Assembly (NCBI GenBank): GCA_900755085.1
Contig: CAAEFF010000012.1
Location: 1-14,401 of the forward strand
Direction: 5' to 3'
Origin: an uncultured Streptococcus sp.
GTDB taxonomy: Bacteria > Bacillota > Bacilli > Lactobacillales > Streptococcaceae
DNA: 14,401 nucleotides
Shown here: positions 7,491 to 14,335 of the stretch, one piece after another
How the letters are laid out: each line of letters starts with the position of its first letter
How positions within the stretch are numbered: position 1 is the first letter of the stretch
Notes under the pieces: model-generated
The model's database searches: none
Seen by the model: the letters and a program-made list of their open reading frames with translations, nothing else
Told to the model about the DNA's origin: nothing
Position numbers and translations under genes: made by a program

Positions 7491-7495
7491 TTTCA

Positions 7496-7504
7496 AGTAT
7501 AGCA
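7496..7504 (-). promoter_or_regulatory. queT promoter (extended -10)
   Basis: The minus strand reads TGCTATACT, an extended -10 (TGn plus TATACT at 7496-7501). The spacing predicts an RNA start near 7490, exactly at the first base of riboswitch stem P1. No good -35 is visible. Confidence 0.6.
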
Positions 7505-7519
7505 TATTTTGAGGTTTTA

Positions 7520-7528
7520 TGGTAGACT
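7520..7528 (+). promoter_or_regulatory. GtrA-family gene promoter (extended -10), probably leaderless
   Basis: TGGTAGACT is an extended -10 (TGn plus TAGACT at 7523-7528) ending 6 nt before the ATG at 7535. The RNA start would fall at or within a base or two of the start codon. No Shine-Dalgarno is present in the 15 nt before the ATG. The -35 is weak. It lies back to back with the queT promoter. Confidence 0.5.
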
Positions 7529-7534
7529 GAATTT

Positions 7535-7978
7535 ATGAAAACACTCATTAAAAAATTTTTTGATAATGAAATTTTATCCTATCTCTTCTTTGGTGTGGCA
7601 ACGACTCTTGTTTCCGTCATCACGCGCCTTTTCGTCTACCAAATGACTAGAGATGAACGTTTAGCAACTGCGATAGGAAACATAGCTGGAATCCTATTTG
7701 CCTTTGCGACCAACGATACCATTGTCTTTAAACAAGAAAGAAAGGGGTGGTTTCAGCGCTTGATCCGATTTGCAATTGCGCGCTCTGGGACCTTTATACT
7801 GGACATGGCCTTGACCGAGATCTTTGTCAAGCAATTCCCAGGATTTATCGGCCAATTTGTCCATAATAATAAGAGCCAGATCAACCTCATTGAAACCCTC
7901 TTTGCACAAGTGGCTATTGTGGTCCTCAATTACGTCTTTAGTAAACTCTTTGTCTTTAAAAATAAAAATAAGGCTTGA
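7535..7978 (+). CDS. GtrA-family membrane protein
   Basis: 147 residues with four predicted membrane segments (about 13-33, 42-63, 76-98, 118-141), basic ends, and a GILFAFATNDTIVFK stretch (52-66) typical of GtrA/PF04138 proteins. Family members are proposed to help move polyprenyl-linked sugars or other surface-polysaccharide intermediates across the membrane. The exact substrate here is unknown, and no glycosyltransferase gene is adjacent. The gene is monocistronic: divergent from queT and convergent with the B3/B4-domain gene, with its TGA inside the stem of the shared terminator. The start is supported by the extended -10 directly upstream, which implies a leaderless mRNA. Confidence 0.85.
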   Translation: MKTLIKKFFDNEILSYLFFGVATTLVSVITRLFVYQMTRDERLATAIGNIAGILFAFATNDTIVFKQERKGWFQRLIRFAIARSGTFILDMALTEIFVKQFPGFIGQFVHNNKSQINLIETLFAQVAIVVLNYVFSKLFVFKNKNKA

Positions 7979-7997
7979 AACGATTGTTTCAAGCCTT
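7970..7997. terminator. Bidirectional terminator between the GtrA-family gene and the B3/B4-domain gene
   Basis: A 12-bp perfect stem, AAGGCTTGAAAC / GTTTCAAGCCTT, with a GATT loop. On the minus strand it is followed by ATTTTTATTTTT, a strong tail, and begins 6 nt after the stop codon of the B3/B4-domain gene. On the plus strand the tail is poor. The GtrA-family stop codon lies inside the stem. Confidence 0.88.
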
Positions 7998-8003
7998 GTT
8001 AAT

Positions 8004-8711
8004 TTAAACTTCTATACTTGCTTGTTCTGCACTTAATTGATAGATCGTTCCTTCAACCCCAAAATAATCCTTGGCTAGATCTTTCAATTCCTGCATGGCT
8101 GTTTGTGCTCGTTTGGCCTGCTCTTCATTGATAGCTTCAATCACCAAAATAGCGTCCTTGGTATCTTCTGTTAACATGGTTCTTTGAGCTTCACGCCAAT
8201 TCAAACAACGACAAACGGCACCTTCTTGGTCGTAGTAGATGATCTCCCCTTCCAAAGCCGGAGCATCCTCTTCAGCCCCTAGTGGGAAGAACGGTTCGCC
8301 TCCTTTTGCTTGTCCCAGAGAGAGTCCTCCAACCAATTTGCTCATGTCTTCACCTCCACAAGGAAGGGCGTAAGCCATAGATACACTATTGTATAAATCG
8401 ACTAAGGGATTAATCGGGTAGAATTCACGTCCTTGGTGTACTCTTTTTAAGAGGGCTTCGATCGAAGATCGCGCTCCTTTTTTTGTTTTAAACTTGCTAA
8501 AAGCCTGACGCCACTCTTGGACAAATTCACTTTGGGTATAGTTGTCTTCATTAATAAATTCCCAAGCGCGCTTACCACCCTCATCTAACAACTCTTTGAA
8601 ATAAGGATCCTTAGCTTCATCTACTGTATTATCAATGCCATACAAGGACATTACTGTAATTCTAGCTGTTGGAAATAAATCCCAAAATGCTTGATCAACT
8701 GTTACTTTCAT
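8004..8711 (-). CDS. Free-standing B3/B4 (PheRS-beta-like) domain protein
   Basis: 235 residues, soluble. The central part (about 80-190), with ARSSIEALLKRV, INPLVDLYNSVSMAYALPCGG and EGEIIYYDQEGAVCRCLNWREA, matches the B3/B4 domain (PF03483, COG3382). That domain forms the amino-acid editing site of the phenylalanyl-tRNA synthetase beta subunit. Here it stands alone, with no synthetase domain. Whether free-standing members hydrolyse mischarged tRNA is inference; the substrate is not evident from sequence. The start overlaps the stop codon of the upstream marR-type gene (ATGA), with GAGG as ribosome binding site, so the pair is translationally coupled and probably controlled together. A strong terminator follows. 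Confidence 0.85.
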   Translation of the reverse strand: MKVTVDQAFWDLFPTARITVMSLYGIDNTVDEAKDPYFKELLDEGGKRAWEFINEDNYTQSEFVQEWRQAFSKFKTKKGARSSIEALLKRVHQGREFYPINPLVDLYNSVSMAYALPCGGEDMSKLVGGLSLGQAKGGEPFFPLGAEEDAPALEGEIIYYDQEGAVCRCLNWREAQRTMLTEDTKDAILVIEAINEEQAKRAQTAMQELKDLAKDYFGVEGTIYQLSAEQASIEV

Positions 8712-9172
8712 TTGTTTACCTCGCTATAATTTCTTTTTTGACCTTTTTTGACTAGCTCCCAATCCAAGGTGATATTCTCACGAACTCGGACGAGATAGTT
8801 CTCCAAGTTTGCGACCTCTTCTTTGGAAAAACCCTTCAAGGCGGTTTTTTCAGAGTATTGATGCTCCCCTAAAATAAAGGGGTAAATTTGCTTACCTTTT
8901 TCAGTTAACTCCCATTCCTTTGTTTTGAGATTTTCCCCTCTCGGGCGTTGCTGAATCAAGCCACGTTCTTCTAGTTTTTTTACGGACCTTGCAACGGTGG
9001 ATCGATCTACTTTCAAGACTTCAGAGAGTTCTTCCTGAATCATTCCAGGTCGCTCCGCAATTCGCACCAGGTAAAGGTATTGACCACGCGCCAGATCCAA
9101 ATCTCGAAATTCAATATTTGCTATAGAATCCAGTGCTCGCGCAATGATGCCAATCTCACGCAAAATACTCAT
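8708..9172 (-). CDS. MarR-family transcriptional regulator
   Basis: 154 residues, all-alpha with a winged helix-turn-helix. The DNA-binding region is about 44-70 (MIQEELSEVLKVDRSTVARS then VKKLEERG), followed by a wing (about 73-92, RPRGENLKTKEWELTEKG). The first 40 and last 50 residues should form the dimer interface. It is a single-domain repressor-type protein with no visible cysteine sensor. A strong ribosome binding site (AGGAGG, 6 nt before ATG) and its own promoter with an inverted repeat over the -35 suggest autoregulation. It overlaps the B3/B4-domain gene by 4 nt, so that gene is the likely co-regulated partner. The inducing ligand is unknown. Confidence 0.92.
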   Translation of the reverse strand: MSILREIGIIARALDSIANIEFRDLDLARGQYLYLVRIAERPGMIQEELSEVLKVDRSTVARSVKKLEERGLIQQRPRGENLKTKEWELTEKGKQIYPFILGEHQYSEKTALKGFSKEEVANLENYLVRVRENITLDWELVKKGQKRNYSEVNK

Positions 9173-9198
9173 CCCACTCCTCCTTTCCTATTGACACT

Positions 9199-9227
9199 AG
9201 CATAACACATTTTTGTTGCAAATGCAA
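9199..9227 (-). promoter_or_regulatory. marR-B3/B4 operon promoter with candidate operator
   Basis: The minus strand reads TTGCAT (-35, 9222-9227), a 17-nt spacer, then TGTTATGCT, an extended -10 with TATGCT at 9199-9204. The inverted repeat TTGCA-TT-TGCAA (9216-9227) covers the -35 and part of the spacer, where MarR dimers commonly bind to repress. The promoter call rests on spacing and hexamers; the operator call is inference. Confidence 0.55.
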
Positions 9228-9270
9228 TAAAATAGATAACAAAAAGAAACCATATACCATCTGATTTCCC

Positions 9271-10242
9271 TTATTCCGTTTTATCTTTTTTTATCAAGCG
9301 TAAGCGACGCTTTAATTTTTGTGAAACTTCTTTATGCCGAAAGGCTACCTCTTCCGTCTTTAATTTGGAGACAATTTCTCCACTGCGTGTTTGGAATTTG
9401 GCTTCTCTGGCAAATTGGACACTGGCGTTTAAAATACAACCAATAATCATGATTTTTGCCACCAGGATGAACCAGAACATGATAACCGCTAGGACGACCG
9501 AACCGAAGAAACGAGCATCTAAGAAATGACTCACATAGCGATCCACATATTTCCAAAAAATATTCAAGATCGCATACAGGACAGTAACCACAAAGGTCGC
9601 CCCTGGCAATACATATCTAAATTTTGGAATTTTAACATTTGGAAGAGTGTAATAAAGCAAGACCAGACTGACAAAGAGCAATAGGTAGATGGTCGGCTCT
9701 GTCAAATTCAGTAAGCGCACATAAATCGTCCGATCAAATGAAAAGGTCTGATAGAGATAGCGGACGATCATTTTTCCAAACATGGAAAGGATGAGCGAGA
9801 GCCCAAACAAGCCCTGCAAAGCAAAACTGATCAGAAAGCTAAAGAGTCGCCCCCATATAATACCACGCTCCTTTTCCACCCCGTAACTCTTGTTATAGGC
9901 TTTTTGGAGGTAGGCAATGCTCTGTGAGAAGATCCACAAGGCAGAAATAATCGAGAAACTCAGTAAGCCTGTCGAGGGTTTGGTCAACACACTCGAAATC
10001 ATCTGTGCCACTATTCGATATAAGGAGGCTGGTAAGACTTTTTCTAAGCTCAAAAGAATCTGAGTGGGACGAATGTGAAAGTAAGGTAAAATATTCGCTG
10101 CAATCAGCATCAAAGGGAAAATGGAGATCAGCAAATAATAGGCCACAGCGATACTGGTAATATCAGATTCTGCACTCTGATAAAATCGCACAAAGCCTTT
10201 GATGAACGGCTGATCAAACACTTTTTGTAGGACCTTTTTCAT
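9271..10242 (-). CDS. YihY/BrkB-family inner membrane protein
   Basis: 323 residues with six predicted membrane segments (about 31-53, 91-112, 134-156, 182-200, 210-230, 246-271) and a strongly basic tail ending RRLRLIKKDKTE. The region AYYLLISIFPLMLIAANILP (34-53) and the SVVLAVIMFWFILVAKIMII block (248-267) are typical of YihY/UPF0761 proteins, once mis-annotated as ribonuclease BN. The function is not established. The start is supported by GGGAGG 6 nt before the ATG. It follows map after 82 nt with no clear promoter between, so it probably ends the murA-map transcript. No convincing terminator is visible before the marR promoter. Confidence 0.9.
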   Translation of the reverse strand: MKKVLQKVFDQPFIKGFVRFYQSAESDITSIAVAYYLLISIFPLMLIAANILPYFHIRPTQILLSLEKVLPASLYRIVAQMISSVLTKPSTGLLSFSIISALWIFSQSIAYLQKAYNKSYGVEKERGIIWGRLFSFLISFALQGLFGLSLILSMFGKMIVRYLYQTFSFDRTIYVRLLNLTEPTIYLLLFVSLVLLYYTLPNVKIPKFRYVLPGATFVVTVLYAILNIFWKYVDRYVSHFLDARFFGSVVLAVIMFWFILVAKIMIIGCILNASVQFAREAKFQTRSGEIVSKLKTEEVAFRHKEVSQKLKRRLRLIKKDKTE

Positions 10243-10324
10243 CCTTCACCTCCCTATTTACCAAAAAAGAGCAAAGAGCGAAACCAAACGATTGTCTTCA
10301 GCTCCATTCTTTCCTCTCTATCTT

Positions 10325-11185
10325 CTAGTATGTCCCTTCTTCACCTTGACTGGTCAAGATCACTGGACCATCTTTTGTAATGACAAACTGATGCTCGTAT
10401 TGGCAAGAAAGCCCTCCATCGAGGGTCTTGTGTGCCCAGCCAGTTTCCATATCTGTATCAATCTCCCAAGTACCGGTGTTAATCATTGGTTCAATGGTCA
10501 AGACCATGCCTTCACGCAAACGAAGGCCACGCCCAGCTCGTCCGTAATGTGGTACCATCGGTTCTTCGTGCATGGTTGGGCCAACACCGTGTCCGACCAA
10601 ATCACGCACAACTCCGTAACCTTTGCTTTCTGCATATTCTTGAATCACAGCACCAATATCTCCCAACCGATTGCCAACAACGGCTTTCTCAATACCTCGA
10701 TACAGACATTCTTTGGTCACATCCATCAAGTCTTTAACCTCTTGAGAAACATTGCCGACAGCATAAGCCCAACAAGAATCTGCTAATCCGCCAGTGTAAG
10801 ACTCTGTATATTTCTTGACTTGGGCTACATTATCGAAATCCAATTTTGAAACATCTAAAACAGATTTATCTAGCGGTTCAGACAAGACCATATCCACCTT
10901 GAGGAGATCGCCATCTTTTAGGATGACATGACGCGGAAAAGCGTGAGCCACCTCATCATTTAGTCCACAACAAGTCGCATAAGGGTAATCCATCAAACTG
11001 CCTTCTACACCGATCTGAAGCGGCAAGACATTGGCTTCTTTACAGCGACGACGAACATATTCTTCTACTTCCCACAAGTCAAGGCCTGGCTTGATCAAAT
11101 CCCGCAATCCAATATGGATGCTAGCAAGAAAATCTCCTGCCCGATCCATGGCTTCAATTTCACGTTGTGATTTTAATGTAATCAT
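10325..11185 (-). CDS. map: Methionine aminopeptidase, type 1a with streptococcal insert
   Basis: 286 residues, somewhat longer than E. coli Map. It removes the initiator methionine from new proteins in the cytoplasm. The active-site residues can be read in order: His81 (VAHAFP), metal ligands Asp98 (KVDMVLS) and Asp136 (LADSCWAYAVG), His199 (VGHGVG), Glu232 (TIEPMI) and Glu264 (YEHQFV); His206 also fits. About 27 residues (roughly 101-128) separate Asp98 from the second Asp segment, where E. coli-type enzymes have a short turn. This matches the extra loop reported for streptococcal MetAP1a. The ATG is 20 nt after the end of the spxR reading frame, with only a weak GAGAAAG upstream, consistent with an operon-internal gene. 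Confidence 0.96.
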   Translation of the reverse strand: MITLKSQREIEAMDRAGDFLASIHIGLRDLIKPGLDLWEVEEYVRRRCKEANVLPLQIGVEGSLMDYPYATCCGLNDEVAHAFPRHVILKDGDLLKVDMVLSEPLDKSVLDVSKLDFDNVAQVKKYTESYTGGLADSCWAYAVGNVSQEVKDLMDVTKECLYRGIEKAVVGNRLGDIGAVIQEYAESKGYGVVRDLVGHGVGPTMHEEPMVPHYGRAGRGLRLREGMVLTIEPMINTGTWEIDTDMETGWAHKTLDGGLSCQYEHQFVITKDGPVILTSQGEEGTY

Positions 11186-11205
11186 TGCTTTCTCATTTCT
11201 TTTAC

Positions 11206-11763
11206 TTAATTAATCTTAATGGTAATGGTTGCTTTGGCTATCAGTTGGAGATCCAAATAGAGGCTGAAATCTACTAAGGCCGAACGTCTGGTTCGCCGAA
11301 CAAGCTGTGGTTCAATGCGGATCACATCATCCACCTGCACAGCCTGTAAAAAATTGATGATCAACTGTTCGACGATCAGGCTACGCCCACTATGTTGCAT
11401 GATCTTGCGAACAATCTTCATCAAGACTTCAATCATGACCCCATTGGCTAAAACTCCGCTTTTTTCCAGCATACTCGGTTCTACCGTGATTTGGTAATGA
11501 TCATTATCTGCTTGAATCTTCTGGCCAATCTGCTCACTAAAGGTTGGTAGGCTCGAAAATTGAACCTTACTAATTCGATCCATGACATCCCGGCGCGTGA
11601 TGACACCAAGTAAGGTCTGGTTGGTGCGAATCACAGGAATCATCTCATAATCTTCAGCAATCATGCGCTGGCTAATCGTCGCAATACTGGTAGAAAGATT
11701 GGTAGTAAAGATGGTTCGCGACATTACCTTGTCAAGAGTGGTCTGAGGAGCCTTATCCCGCAT
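11206..11763 (-). CDS. spxR: SpxR C-terminal fragment: second CBS domain and hotdog domain
   Basis: 185 codons from an internal ATG. Residues 12-62 are CBS2 (KVMSRTIFTT, then MIAEDYEMIPVIRTNQTLLG and VITRRD). About 90-185 form a hotdog-fold domain (ITVEPSMLEKSGVLANGVMI, then FLQAVQVDDVIRIEP). The frame is +1 relative to the N-terminal fragment, and the two overlap by 11 nt. The only AGGAG nearby lies about 15 nt before this ATG and is better spaced for the preceding in-frame ATG of the N-terminal frame, so efficient independent start looks unlikely, though reinitiation cannot be excluded. It is probably not a natural separate gene. map follows after 20 nt. Confidence 0.8.
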   Translation of the reverse strand: MRDKAPQTTLDKVMSRTIFTTNLSTSIATISQRMIAEDYEMIPVIRTNQTLLGVITRRDVMDRISKVQFSSLPTFSEQIGQKIQADNDHYQITVEPSMLEKSGVLANGVMIEVLMKIVRKIMQHSGRSLIVEQLIINFLQAVQVDDVIRIEPQLVRRTRRSALVDFSLYLDLQLIAKATITIKIN

Positions 11764-12481
11764 CTCGCATGGTTACAACTCCTACTACCATCTGGTGTTG
11801 ATTGACAACCGGAAAGCGACTAAAGCGATTTTTTCGGACCAAATCCAGATAGTCCCGGACCGTATCTGTCTCAGAGAGATAACCATACTCATGCATCGGA
11901 CGATAAACCTGCTCGACCGTCAAGATATCCGTCTTGATCTGCATATTGGACAAGGCTTTGTTGATCATGGTAGCGACAGTATAGGTATCGTGGCTTGTCC
12001 GAATGACAGGGATCTGAACTTGATTCGCTAAGCGAATCACATCTTCATCAACCTCAAAGCCACCCGTCACCAAAACAGCATTATCATGTTTTAAGGCAAG
12101 ACGTTGAATATTGGTACGATCTCCAACAATCAACAGTCCACCTTCAGAGACGTAGTCCAAGACATGTTCTTCCGTCATGGCACCGATGTAAAATTTATTA
12201 AATTCCTTTTCAAGCCCTTGTTCACCAGCTAAAATCTCAGAGCCTGTGATTTCTTGAATTTCTCGATAGGTCAAATGTTCTAAGACAGCCTTTTGTGATT
12301 TGACACGGATGGTCCCACTTCTAGGACGTGTCTCCACAATCCCCTGATTTTCAGCTTCTTTGATGGCCCGATAAGCCGTACCATCACTAACATTCAAAAA
12401 ATTTGAAATGCTGCGGACACTGACCCGTTTCCCGATCGGCAATTTTTCGAGATAATCTAAAATCTCTTGGTGTTTACTCAT
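11753..12481 (-). CDS. spxR: SpxR N-terminal fragment: HTH, DRTGG, first CBS domain
   Basis: 242 residues ending in MRDAG and TAA. Residues 1-63 form a winged helix-turn-helix (RVSVRSISNFLNVSDGTAYR, then AIKEAENQGIVETRPRSGTI). Residues 70-178 are a DRTGG domain, with GDRT at 120-123 and TGG at 139-141. CBS1 runs from about 184 to the stop (DYLDLVRKNRFSRFPVVN then GVVTMRD). The protein ends exactly where the linker to CBS2 should begin. The start overlaps the end of the GNAT gene by 8 nt (ATGAGTAA), with GAGGGG as ribosome binding site. DNA binding by the fragment remains possible, but the ligand-sensing CBS pair (usually adenine nucleotides) would be incomplete. It is named from domain order and recollected similarity to pneumococcal SpxR; YtoI of Bacillus has the same architecture. 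Confidence 0.85.
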   Translation of the reverse strand: MSKHQEILDYLEKLPIGKRVSVRSISNFLNVSDGTAYRAIKEAENQGIVETRPRSGTIRVKSQKAVLEHLTYREIQEITGSEILAGEQGLEKEFNKFYIGAMTEEHVLDYVSEGGLLIVGDRTNIQRLALKHDNAVLVTGGFEVDEDVIRLANQVQIPVIRTSHDTYTVATMINKALSNMQIKTDILTVEQVYRPMHEYGYLSETDTVRDYLDLVRKNRFSRFPVVNQHQMVVGVVTMRDAG

Positions 12482-13025
12482 AGAAGTCCCCTCTACTTAG
12501 GCGGAAATCATAATAATCGCGCATTTTACGCGTATAACGGTCACTTCCTTTAAACTGACGGAAAAGACGAAAACCTGCTTTTAAAGCAACCTTTTGGCTA
12601 GCTGTATTTTCGACATGGGTGATAATTTTGATCTCTTTTAGTTGAAAGGTTTCAAAAGACACTGCGACCAATTTTTTGACGACCTCGGTCATCAATCCTA
12701 TTCCCCAGAAATCCTTGCGCAGAAAGTAACCCAACTCAGCTTCACCCTTAATTTCATCCAACTTTTCAAACTTGATGGAACCAATCATTTGCTTGGTTTT
12801 CTTATCGCAGATAGCCCAGACCCCTAAAGGATTTTTCATGAAATAATTGGCCAGTACATACTGGGTTTCTGCCAAATCGGCCTGTACAGGAAAGATAAAT
12901 TCAAGATTTTCCGGATTTGAAGCAATCTGATAAAAATCGCCCGCATCTTCAAAGAGAAAAGGTCGTAAATACAGCCTCTCTGTCTCAATTAGTGAATTGG
13001 CAGCTAACTGCGTCCAAATATTCAT
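12474..13025 (-). CDS. GNAT acetyltransferase (RimJ/RimL type)
   Basis: 183 residues, one GNAT fold. It opens with IETERLYLRPFLFEDAGDFY (13-32), the usual start of the RimJ/RimL-like branch. It has an acetyl-CoA binding segment (about 95-120, AELGYFLRKDFWGIGLMTEV) and the NTASQKVALKAGF motif (140-152). The family acetylates ribosomal-protein N-termini or small amines; the substrate here is unknown. GGAG is 7 nt before the ATG. It sits 50 nt downstream of murA and overlaps spxR by 8 nt, so it belongs to the same transcript. I see no functional link to its neighbours from sequence. Confidence 0.9.
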   Translation of the reverse strand: MNIWTQLAANSLIETERLYLRPFLFEDAGDFYQIASNPENLEFIFPVQADLAETQYVLANYFMKNPLGVWAICDKKTKQMIGSIKFEKLDEIKGEAELGYFLRKDFWGIGLMTEVVKKLVAVSFETFQLKEIKIITHVENTASQKVALKAGFRLFRQFKGSDRYTRKMRDYYDFRLSRGDFYE

Positions 13026-13075
13026 CGTCTACTCCAATTACTTTTTCACAGCTAAAGTAAGATGCACAAGCAACA

Positions 13076-14335
13076 TCAGTCTTCAACCAACTGAATCTCT
13101 GCTCCAAGCTGCGTCAATTTACTTATGATATCTGAATAGCCCCGAAGAATATACTCAACATTGGTAATTTCAGTTCTACCAGAGGCCATAAGCCCAGCAA
13201 TCACCAAGGCAGCCCCTGCACGAAGATCTGTTGCTTTTACACTTGATCCTGTTAGTTGATTCGGACCCTCATAGATAATATGGTTGTTCAATGTCGAAAT
13301 TGTAGCCCCCATCTTGGCTAATTCCGGAACATGATTTACCCGTTTTTCATAAATCGTATCCACAATTCGCCCACGACCTCTCGCTGTCAAGAGCAAGGGA
13401 GTAATGGGTTGTTGCAAATCCGTCGCAAAACCAGGATAAGGGGAAGTCTTGATCTGAATCGCTTTTAAGCCTGTTTGTTTTTCAACAAAAATACTGTCTT
13501 CAGAAATGGTCATACGAACTCCCATTTCTTCTAACTTGGCAATGTAACTTTCCAAATGCTCATACAAGACATTGTTGATCTGAATTCCTTCACCGATAGC
13601 CGCAGCTAAAGCAATATAGGTTCCTGCTTCAATGCGGTCAGGAATCACCTGGTGCCTCGTCCCGTGCAGATGAGCAACGCCATCAACGGTTATGATATCT
13701 GTCCCTGCACCACGAATGTGGGCTCCCATATTGTTCAGTAAGGTGACCACATCGATAATTTCAGGCTCTCGCGCCGCATTTTCAATGACGGTACGTCCTT
13801 CAGCCTTTACAGCTGCCAAAATCGTATTGATCGTTGCACCAACGCTTACGGTATCCATAAAGATATTGGCACCCTTTAGTGGCTTACCATCTGTTGCCAG
13901 CCTCATACTTGAGCCATCCTGCGTCATGGCAGCCCCCATGGCTTCAAAAGCTTTCAAATGCAAGTCAATCGGACGAGGCCCAAGATCACATCCTCCAGGC
14001 AATCCAACAGTCGCTTGGCCATAACGTCCTAATAAACTACCATAGAAATAATAGGATGCTCGCAGACTATTGATCTTCCCAAAAGGCATCGGCATATCTT
14101 TGACACCACGCGGATCAATGATCAAGCTGTCTTCCTTACGCTCGATCTTAGCCCCCATAATGTTCATGATGTCAATTAAACTCTCAACATCTGAAATATC
14201 CGGCACCCCATCAAGGGTCACGATATCGTCTGCCAGAATGGTCGCCGGAATCAAGGCTACTACGCTGTTTTTTGCACCACTAATGGTCACCTCTCCTTTT
14301 AGAGGGTGACCACCATTTATTACAATTTTTTTCAT
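13076..14335 (-). CDS. murA: UDP-N-acetylglucosamine 1-carboxyvinyltransferase MurA
   Basis: 419 residues, full length. It transfers enolpyruvate from PEP to UDP-GlcNAc, the first committed step of peptidoglycan synthesis, in the cytoplasm. It shows the N-terminal SGAKNS motif (Lys22-Asn23), the active-site loop GLPGGCDLGPRPIDLH with catalytic Cys116 (the fosfomycin target, so no Asp replacement), and the C-terminal PGFATDLQQP and TDLRAGAAL motifs. Streptococci carry two MurA paralogues; the resemblance I recall is to the copy called murA or murA1 in pneumococcus. The start at MKKIVINGG is canonical, yet no good Shine-Dalgarno precedes it: the nearest AAAGAG is about 17 nt away. The 66 nt upstream inside the window show no convincing promoter. 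Confidence 0.97.
   Translation of the reverse strand: MKKIVINGGHPLKGEVTISGAKNSVVALIPATILADDIVTLDGVPDISDVESLIDIMNIMGAKIERKEDSLIIDPRGVKDMPMPFGKINSLRASYYFYGSLLGRYGQATVGLPGGCDLGPRPIDLHLKAFEAMGAAMTQDGSSMRLATDGKPLKGANIFMDTVSVGATINTILAAVKAEGRTVIENAAREPEIIDVVTLLNNMGAHIRGAGTDIITVDGVAHLHGTRHQVIPDRIEAGTYIALAAAIGEGIQINNVLYEHLESYIAKLEEMGVRMTISEDSIFVEKQTGLKAIQIKTSPYPGFATDLQQPITPLLLTARGRGRIVDTIYEKRVNHVPELAKMGATISTLNNHIIYEGPNQLTGSSVKATDLRAGAALVIAGLMASGRTEITNVEYILRGYSDIISKLTQLGAEIQLVED

Larger units (their letters stand above)
11206..12481 (-). pseudogene. spxR: spxR-type regulator gene, interrupted by a frameshift
   Basis: Two overlapping frames together make one SpxR/YtoI-type protein of about 425 residues: helix-turn-helix, DRTGG domain, two CBS domains and a C-terminal hotdog domain. 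The frame breaks at 11753-11763, in the linker after CBS1. The cause could be a mutation, a strain-specific switch or a sequencing error. The two halves are listed separately with their contents. In pneumococcus SpxR activates spxB (pyruvate oxidase). Confidence 0.85.

Noticed and set aside
6731..7997. Related GAAAC-ATTGTTTC hairpins at 6731-6758 and 7970-7997 as copies of one mobile repeat
   Set aside because: Only the short central palindrome is shared; the outer stems differ and each has a plausible terminator role, so convergence of terminator sequence is enough.
11745..11775. Programmed +1 frameshift (release-factor-2 style) joining the two spxR halves
   Set aside because: The shift site GGA-TAA is not a known slippery +1 site, and the AGGAG upstream is about 20 nt away, far beyond the spacing used in prfB. 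A mutation or sequence error is simpler.
13076..14335. Fosfomycin-resistant MurA variant
   Set aside because: The active-site cysteine (Cys116 in GGCDLGPRP) is present, so the known Cys-to-Asp resistance change is absent.
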